From NCBI GenBank assembly GCA_902771725.1, contig CACXXT010000001.1, positions 124,001 through 188,000 on the forward strand: a stretch of 64,000 nt of DNA, read 5' to 3'. How positions within the stretch are numbered: position 1 is the stretch's first letter; each line of letters starts with the position of its first letter. The stretch comes from an uncultured Bacteroidales bacterium (GTDB taxonomy: Bacteria; Bacteroidota; Bacteroidia; Bacteroidales; Bacteroidaceae). Made by a program: the position numbers and the translations under genes. Positions 59,486 to 64,000 of this stretch are shown one piece after another. The notes under the pieces are model-generated. The model had not been told where the DNA came from. It saw nothing but the letters and a program-made list of their open reading frames with translations, and did no database searches.

Positions 59486-61062
59486 CCCTCGCGGCACTCG
59501 CACTCGCCGCCGGCTGCCCCCTCTCACCTTCGGTTGGGTGTCGCGCATATTTGCGCGAAACTCCCTCCTCCCCCGCCGCAGCCGCTGCCGCGCAGGACTC
59601 CCAGCGCCCGAACGTAGTCCTCATCCTCGCCGACGACCTCGGCTATGGCGACGTCAGCGCCTACGGGCAGACCACCATCCAGACACCCAACATCGACCGC
59701 CTGGCCCACGGAGGCGTATGCTTCACCGACGGCCACGCCACCTCCGCCACCAGCACCCCCAGCCGCTACGGACTCTTCACGGGCATGTACCCCTGGAAGA
59801 ACGCCAACGCCCACATCCTACCCGGCGACGCACCACTCATCGTGGACACAGAACAGTACACCATGCCACGGATGTTCCAGCACGCTGGCTACGCCACAGC
59901 CGCCATCGGAAAGTGGCACCTCGGCATGGGACGAGGGAAAATCAACTGGAACGACGTCATCCGGCCCGGAGCGCGAGAGATAGGATTCGACTACTCATGC
60001 ATCATCGCAGCCACCGTGGACCGAGTGCCCACCGTATATGTCGAGAACGGACGCGTGGTGGGACTCGACCCCGCCGACCCCATTGAAGTCAGCTACGAAC
60101 ACAACTTCCCCGGAGAACCCACCCTGCGCGACAATCCCGAGCTCGTACGCATGCCCTCCTCCCACGGCCACGACAACACCGTCGTCCACGGCATCGGACG
60201 CATAGGATTCATGCGAGGAGGCCACGCCGCACGATGGCAGGACGACCGCATGGCGCAGTACTTCCTCGACCGCTGCTCCGCCTTCATCGACGCCAACAAG
60301 CACCAGCCCTTCTTCCTCTACTACGGACTCCACCAGCCCCACGTGCCCCGCGTGGCAGACCCGCGCTTCGCAGGCAGGACACAGCTCGGACCGCGCGGCG
60401 ACGTCATCGTGGAGGCCGACTGGTGCGTGGGACAGCTCATCGACAAACTCGAGCGAGAAGGACTCCTCGACAACACCATCATCATCTTCAGCTCCGACAA
60501 CGGACCCGTACTCGACGACGGCTACGACGACGGAGCCCGCGCCTCCGCTCCGCTCCACGACCCCATGGGAGGCCTCCGGGGAGGAAAGTACAGCCTCTTC
60601 GACGCCGGCACGCGCGTACCTTTCTTCGTCTACTGGCGCGGACACATACGACCACTCGTCTCCGACGCCCTCGTCTCCCAGCAGGATCTCCTCGCCTCCC
60701 TCGCCGCCATGCTCCGCCAGCCCGTGCCCGCAGGTCTCGACTCCGAGAACCTCCTCTCCACCTTCCTCGGCAAGAGCCGCCGTGCGCGCCGCGAGATGAT
60801 CGTCGAGGCCGCCGGACGACTCGCCTACCGATGCGGCCATTACGCCCTCATCCCGCCCTATCGAGGAGCCCAGCGCAACGCCACAGGCAACGAGCTCGGA
60901 GTAGTCCCCGACTACACCCTCTACGACCTCCAGGCAGACCCCTCCCAGCACCTCGACATCACCGCCTCCCATCCCCGTCTCCTCCGCAAATTCCGCCGCC
61001 GCTTCCTCCACCTCGTCGGAGACCACTACCAGGAGACCCGCCAGCAGGAATCCCTCAAATAA
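59464..61062 (+). CDS. Sulfatase with Ser-type formylglycine motif
   Basis: 532 residues. N-terminal signal-like segment (LAALALAAGC). Sulfatase signatures: PNVVLILADDLGYGDVSAYG (metal Asp pair), the modification motif STPSRYGLFTG with Ser97 to Arg101, and GKWHLGMG. Later come FFLYYGLHQPHVPR and IIIFSSDNGPV. Ser instead of Cys at the first position implies maturation by an anaerobic radical-SAM sulfatase-maturating enzyme. Residues ~21-45 contain a low-complexity insertion (PSVGCRAYLRETPSSPAAAA). It overlaps the BNR gene, so the two likely act on one sulfated glycan. Confidence 0.95.
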   Translation: MEQQKTLTLAALALAAGCPLSPSVGCRAYLRETPSSPAAAAAAQDSQRPNVVLILADDLGYGDVSAYGQTTIQTPNIDRLAHGGVCFTDGHATSATSTPSRYGLFTGMYPWKNANAHILPGDAPLIVDTEQYTMPRMFQHAGYATAAIGKWHLGMGRGKINWNDVIRPGAREIGFDYSCIIAATVDRVPTVYVENGRVVGLDPADPIEVSYEHNFPGEPTLRDNPELVRMPSSHGHDNTVVHGIGRIGFMRGGHAARWQDDRMAQYFLDRCSAFIDANKHQPFFLYYGLHQPHVPRVADPRFAGRTQLGPRGDVIVEADWCVGQLIDKLEREGLLDNTIIIFSSDNGPVLDDGYDDGARASAPLHDPMGGLRGGKYSLFDAGTRVPFFVYWRGHIRPLVSDALVSQQDLLASLAAMLRQPVPAGLDSENLLSTFLGKSRRARREMIVEAAGRLAYRCGHYALIPPYRGAQRNATGNELGVVPDYTLYDLQADPSQHLDITASHPRLLRKFRRRFLHLVGDHYQETRQQESLK

Positions 61063-61305
61063 TCCCCCGCCCGCCAGCTCCTTCCGTCCTCCCTGCCTGC
61101 CCGCCTCTTCTCCTCTTCTCCCTGCTCGCGCACACACTCGCCAATCTTACAATCTTACAATTGACATTTTCAGGAAGCAGGCGGGGGGAATGACGACCCC
61201 TGCCTGTTGGGCTTTTATGAGCGTAAAGGATGCCGAAATGTATGATTTTTCTGCACGGAAAGCGATTTTTTGTGCTTTTATGGTGCGCGTATGAAAAATA
61301 ATGTG

Positions 61306-61313
61306 TAACTTTG
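61306..61313 (+). promoter_or_regulatory. -7 element of the nucleotidyltransferase gene
   Basis: TAACTTTG, 37 bp before the ATG at 61351. Confidence 0.55.
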
Positions 61314-61350
61314 CGGCACGAAATGCTAAAACAGCTAAACGTTTAAACTT

Positions 61351-62262
61351 ATGAAACCTACTCTATTCCTCCTTGCTGCCGGTATGGGCAGCCGCTACGG
61401 TGGGCTGAAGCAGCTCGATGCGCTGGGCCCCAATGGTGAAACCATCATGGACTACTCCATCTACGATGCCATCCAGGCCGGCTTCGGCAAGATCGTATGG
61501 GTCATCCGCCGTGACTTCGAAGACCAGTTCCGCAATCAGATCCTGAAGAAGTACGAGGGTCACATCCCCTGCGAGCTCTGCTTCCAGGCGCTGGACGACC
61601 TGCCCGCAGGTTTCAGCGTGCCCGAAGGCCGCGTGAAGCCCTGGGGTACGAACCACGCCGTGCTGATGGGCAAGGACGTCATCAAGGAGCCCTTCTGCGT
61701 CATCAACTGCGACGACTTCTACAACCGCGACGCCTTCATGACCATCGGCAAGTTCCTCTCTGAACTGCCCGAGGGCAGCACTGGCAAGTATGCCATGGTG
61801 GGCTTCCGCGTGGGCAACACCCTCTCGGAGAACGGCAGCGTGGCGCGCGGCGTATGCGGCAAGGATGCCGAGGGCAACCTCACCGACGTCGTGGAGCGCA
61901 CCGAAATCGAGCGCATCGACGGCGAGATCTGCTACAAGGAAGACGGCGAATGGAAGCCCGTGGGAGGCGAGAACGTCCCCGTGAGCATGAACATGTGGGG
62001 CTTCACTCCCGACTACTTCCAGTACAGCGAGGAGTACTTCAAGGAGTTCCTCTCCAATCCCAAGAACATGGAGAACCTCAAGGCTGAGTTCTTCATCCCC
62101 CTGATGGTGGACAAGCTCATCAACGAGGGCACGGCCACCGTGAAGGTGCTGGACACCACCAGCAAGTGGTTCGGCGTGACCTACGCTGCCGACCGCCCCG
62201 GCACCGTGGAGCGCATCCAGCAGCTTGTGGACGAAGGCGTATACCCCTCCCCGTTATTCTAA
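61351..62262 (+). CDS. Sugar-phosphate nucleotidyltransferase-like protein
   Basis: 303 residues. The N-terminal NTP-binding loop LFLLAAGMGSRYGGLKQL and CVINCDDFYNRDAF (metal Asp pair) define the nucleotidyltransferase fold. VKPWGTNHAVLMGKDVI is the nucleotide-specific segment. Relatives make NDP-sugars, but this subgroup has no assigned sugar that I can name. Single-gene unit with its own promoter and a terminator downstream. Confidence 0.9.
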   Translation: MKPTLFLLAAGMGSRYGGLKQLDALGPNGETIMDYSIYDAIQAGFGKIVWVIRRDFEDQFRNQILKKYEGHIPCELCFQALDDLPAGFSVPEGRVKPWGTNHAVLMGKDVIKEPFCVINCDDFYNRDAFMTIGKFLSELPEGSTGKYAMVGFRVGNTLSENGSVARGVCGKDAEGNLTDVVERTEIERIDGEICYKEDGEWKPVGGENVPVSMNMWGFTPDYFQYSEEYFKEFLSNPKNMENLKAEFFIPLMVDKLINEGTATVKVLDTTSKWFGVTYAADRPGTVERIQQLVDEGVYPSPLF

Positions 62263-62380
62263 ATAAAAGAAACTGGCCGTGAGGCCGGACATTGTCCTTA
62301 TTAATTTTTAATTTGGAAAATAGTTAGTTTTGATTGTAGGTAATTTGTAGTTTCATTTCAATGAAACCTACATGTAATCG

Positions 62381-62417
62381 AAAGCCCGGTTCGCAGTGAT
62401 GTGCGCCGGGCTTTTCT
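62381..62417. terminator. Intrinsic terminator after the nucleotidyltransferase gene
   Basis: AAAGCCCGG at 62381-62389 pairs with CCGGGCTTT at 62406-62414, flanked by T-rich and A-rich ends; likely bidirectional for the convergent SGNH gene. A second small palindrome, GTTTCATTTCAATGAAAC, lies at 62350-62367. Confidence 0.8.
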
Positions 62418-62466
62418 GTGCGTGCAGTAATGGGGCGCCCTGAAATGGCGCTGTGTGGGAGGGGGC

Positions 62467-63363
62467 TCAGAGCTCAGCGGAGAGGCGGAGGGTGAAGCGC
62501 GCGGCGCCCTCGTGGGTGAGGTGGTCGGGGTCGAAGTAGTCGTCGTCCGTGAGGGGGAGGTCGCTCTCGTGGTCGAGGACGACGGCGCCTGCCTGCCGGG
62601 CAGCACGGCGCGTGGCATCGACGAAGCGGCGCTGGGCGACGGGGATGCAGGCGGCGTAGGCGGGATAGACGGGCGTGCCTACGAGCAGCAGGCGCAGGCG
62701 GTGCTCCCGGCAGTAGCGGACGATGCGCAGCAGCGTGGCGCGGTTGGCGGAGGCCTGCTGCCAGTCGCGGCACATGTGGCGCTGGATCACACGTGCTACT
62801 TGTGCCGTGTTCCACTCCTCGAGGTTCTTGGCGCCGAGGCTGTTGTCGGTGTCCCAGCCCAGGGCGGTGCAGTCCGGGTGCTGCTGGCTGCGCCACTTCT
62901 GGATTTTGCCGCGGGCGCTCTGGAAGTGGAAGAGCTCCAGCCAGTAGCGCGGACGGTGGTAGGCGCCGAGGTGCATGTAGCGACGGTAGTAGCCGCAGCG
63001 GAACCACTCGTCGGTATGCTGCATCGGCACGTCGAAGAGGTTGCTGTTGTCCAGCGGCAGGATGACGTCGTGCAGGCGCGGGCACAGCGGAGCGTAGTGC
63101 TCCAGCAGCAGCAGGTCGATGTCCAGCGTCTGCGAGACGTTGGCGAGGTTGACGGCGCAGCCGGGGAGCAGCTCCGGACGGATGCCGCTGTAGGCGTGGC
63201 TGTTGCCGAGCACCATCACCTCCACGCTGTCCTGCATCCGGAGCATCATCTCCCGCTTCATGCGGTAGCTGTTGGGCAGGCTGCGCACGTAGCACTCCGC
63301 GGCAGCGGCAAGCAGCAGCAGCGGCAGCAGGAAGAGGGATATGCGGCGCAGGAAAATTCTCAT
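62467..63363 (-). CDS. SGNH-hydrolase-like membrane-anchored protein
   Basis: 298 residues from the ATG at 63363; the longer frame to 63540 overlaps the upstream gene and is rejected. One N-terminal membrane segment (RRISLFLLPLLLLAAAAECY). SGNH-type blocks: VEVMVLGNSHAYSGIRPELL (GxS with following Asn/His) and the C-terminal DDDYFDPDHLTHEGAARF (Asp-x-x-His). It starts 1 bp after the MBOAT stop. Such pairs move acyl groups through the membrane onto extracellular polysaccharide, as in alginate or wall O-acetylation. Confidence 0.8.
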   Translation of the reverse strand: MRIFLRRISLFLLPLLLLAAAAECYVRSLPNSYRMKREMMLRMQDSVEVMVLGNSHAYSGIRPELLPGCAVNLANVSQTLDIDLLLLEHYAPLCPRLHDVILPLDNSNLFDVPMQHTDEWFRCGYYRRYMHLGAYHRPRYWLELFHFQSARGKIQKWRSQQHPDCTALGWDTDNSLGAKNLEEWNTAQVARVIQRHMCRDWQQASANRATLLRIVRYCREHRLRLLLVGTPVYPAYAACIPVAQRRFVDATRRAARQAGAVVLDHESDLPLTDDDYFDPDHLTHEGAARFTLRLSAEL

Positions 63364-63364
63364 A

Positions 63365-64000
63365 TCAGAACTGGAAATAGATGAACGCCTGTTCGTCGGC
63401 ATGGCAGAAGAGGATGAGGAGGATAAGTGCGTAGTAGACAGCCCAGCGGACAGCGCGATGGCGCAGGATGCCGCAGGCGGGGAGGTCGAGAGCATGGGCG
63501 CGCGAGCGCTGAAGCCACTCGATGAGCAGCAGGGCAGCACTCCAGAGCAGAGCGCTCTTGCCCATGGTCAGCGTGGAGAAGGCAAAGAGGGAGGACAGGT
63601 GGCAGAGACCGCGGCAGTAGGCGGCGAAGGCGGAGAGATCCGGAGCGCGGAAGAGAATCCAGCCGAAGCTGACGAGGAGGAAGGTGAGGAGTGTAGAGTT
63701 TAGAGTGTAGGGTTTAGAGGAGTTTAGAGTTCTCAAGACTCGCAAGCTCGAATGAGCGACTAGAAGTCGAGCGGAGAGTTTAGAGTTCTCAAGACTCACT
63801 TTGTTCGAATGAGCGAGCAAGCTCGAGCGGAGAGTAGTTGAGAGTTTAGGGGAGTTTAGAGTTTTTAGGGTTTTCTCGATGCAGACGAGCAGGCCGTGGT
63901 AGAGTCCCCAGAGGACATAGGTCCAGGCGGCGCCGTGCCAGAGTCCGCTTAGGAGGAAGGTGGTGAGGGTATTGGCGTACTGGCGCAGGCGCGAACAGCG
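63365..64000 (-). CDS. MBOAT-family O-acyltransferase (C-terminal part, cut by window edge)
   Basis: The frame is open to the right edge, giving ~211 C-terminal residues. TFLLSGLWHGAAWTYVLWGL carries the MBOAT active-site His. Two to three further membrane helices follow (LLTFLLVSFGWILFRAPDL; AVYYALILLILFCHADEQAF). Between them lies a ~55-residue hydrophilic stretch coded by the TTTAGAG-type repeat (63692-63870). MBOAT proteins pass acetyl groups across the inner membrane; the SGNH partner is next. Confidence 0.85.
   Translation of the reverse strand, partial: RCSRLRQYANTLTTFLLSGLWHGAAWTYVLWGLYHGLLVCIEKTLKTLNSPKLSTTLRSSLLAHSNKVSLENSKLSARLLVAHSSLRVLRTLNSSKPYTLNSTLLTFLLVSFGWILFRAPDLSAFAAYCRGLCHLSSLFAFSTLTMGKSALLWSAALLLIEWLQRSRAHALDLPACGILRHRAVRWAVYYALILLILFCHADEQAFIYFQF
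63692..63870. repeat. TTTAGAG repeat plus AGTCTTGAGAACTCT units inside the MBOAT gene
   Basis: TTTAGAG heptamers alternate with two ~50-bp imperfect copies of GAGTTCTCAAGACTC...CGAATGAGCGA...CGAGCGGAGAG. The insertion keeps the MBOAT frame open and lies between two membrane helices. Confidence 0.8.

Overview
The window looks like a chromosome segment from a Bacteroidales bacterium, most like Prevotellaceae. Many genes are preceded by the Bacteroidetes -7 element TAnnTTTG, in two places with a TTG-type -33 element about 20 bp upstream. Other indicators are exported enzymes ending in short 'DLSGRR...GLYIINGRKVLVK'-like tails, a T9SS-type sorting tail, a SusB-like GH97, BtuG/BtuH-type B12 proteins, and a TamB plus lipoprotein TamL pair. 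No rRNA, insertion sequence, CRISPR array or integrase was seen.

Positions 1-13.5 kb form an AT-richer accessory island. It holds the 3' part of an AAA+ ATPase with a DUF4143-type C-terminus, a VapBC-like pair whose toxin carries an in-frame stop, a multi-gene signalling/protease/nuclease cluster (2.3-11.4 kb), a YhcG-type PD-(D/E)XK nuclease, and a noncoding stretch of about 1 kb full of dispersed, inverted and 22-bp tandem repeats.

The 2.3-11.4 kb cluster is the most interesting part. It encodes a secreted 25-residue-repeat protein, an exonuclease VII large-subunit-like protein ending in a coiled coil and a C-terminal membrane anchor, a secreted TPR-CHAT protease, a single-pass anti-sigma-like protein with a TPR-like periplasmic tail, an ECF sigma factor, a secreted caspase, and three unknown proteins of which the first is extremely acidic. 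The caspase, sigma and anti-sigma-like genes overlap. Three other transcription units (repeat protein, membrane ExoVII-like protein, acidic-protein operon) share a non-standard promoter, GGTTAC(C/T) followed 16-17 bp later by TATAAA/TATTAA. The CHAT and caspase genes instead have ordinary TACCTTTG elements. I infer a caspase/CHAT-gated ECF regulon.

Positions 13.6-31.5 kb carry glycan-degradation and general genes: a six-hairpin glycosidase-like protein, divergent from an operon of a CotH/lamin-tail surface protein, a GH43 and a GtaA-GH2 fusion; a HAD phosphatase; tRNA-Ser(UGA); an oxidoreductase operon (GH109-like, Tat aldo/keto reductase, FMN-binding protein); a DUF5020-type outer-membrane protein; and an M18 aminopeptidase.

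Positions 31.6-40.1 kb are a cobalamin uptake operon on the minus strand. It starts with a B12 riboswitch and runs btuH, btuG, an unassigned PKD lipoprotein, btuB, btuF, btuC. No ATPase gene is present. Positions 40.3-50.2 kb contain GH97, a PI-PLC-like protein, GH43-LamG, an OmpA-type lipoprotein, an FAD-dependent oxidoreductase and a lipoprotein cyclophilin. Positions 50.3-64 kb contain tamB and tamL (tamL lacks its normal 3' end), a BNR/sialidase-like protein overlapping a Ser-type sulfatase, a nucleotidyltransferase, and an SGNH/MBOAT acyl-transfer pair cut by the right edge. A dispersed heptamer repeat (TTTAGAG/TTTAAGG type) recurs between genes and in two places lies inside coding sequence.
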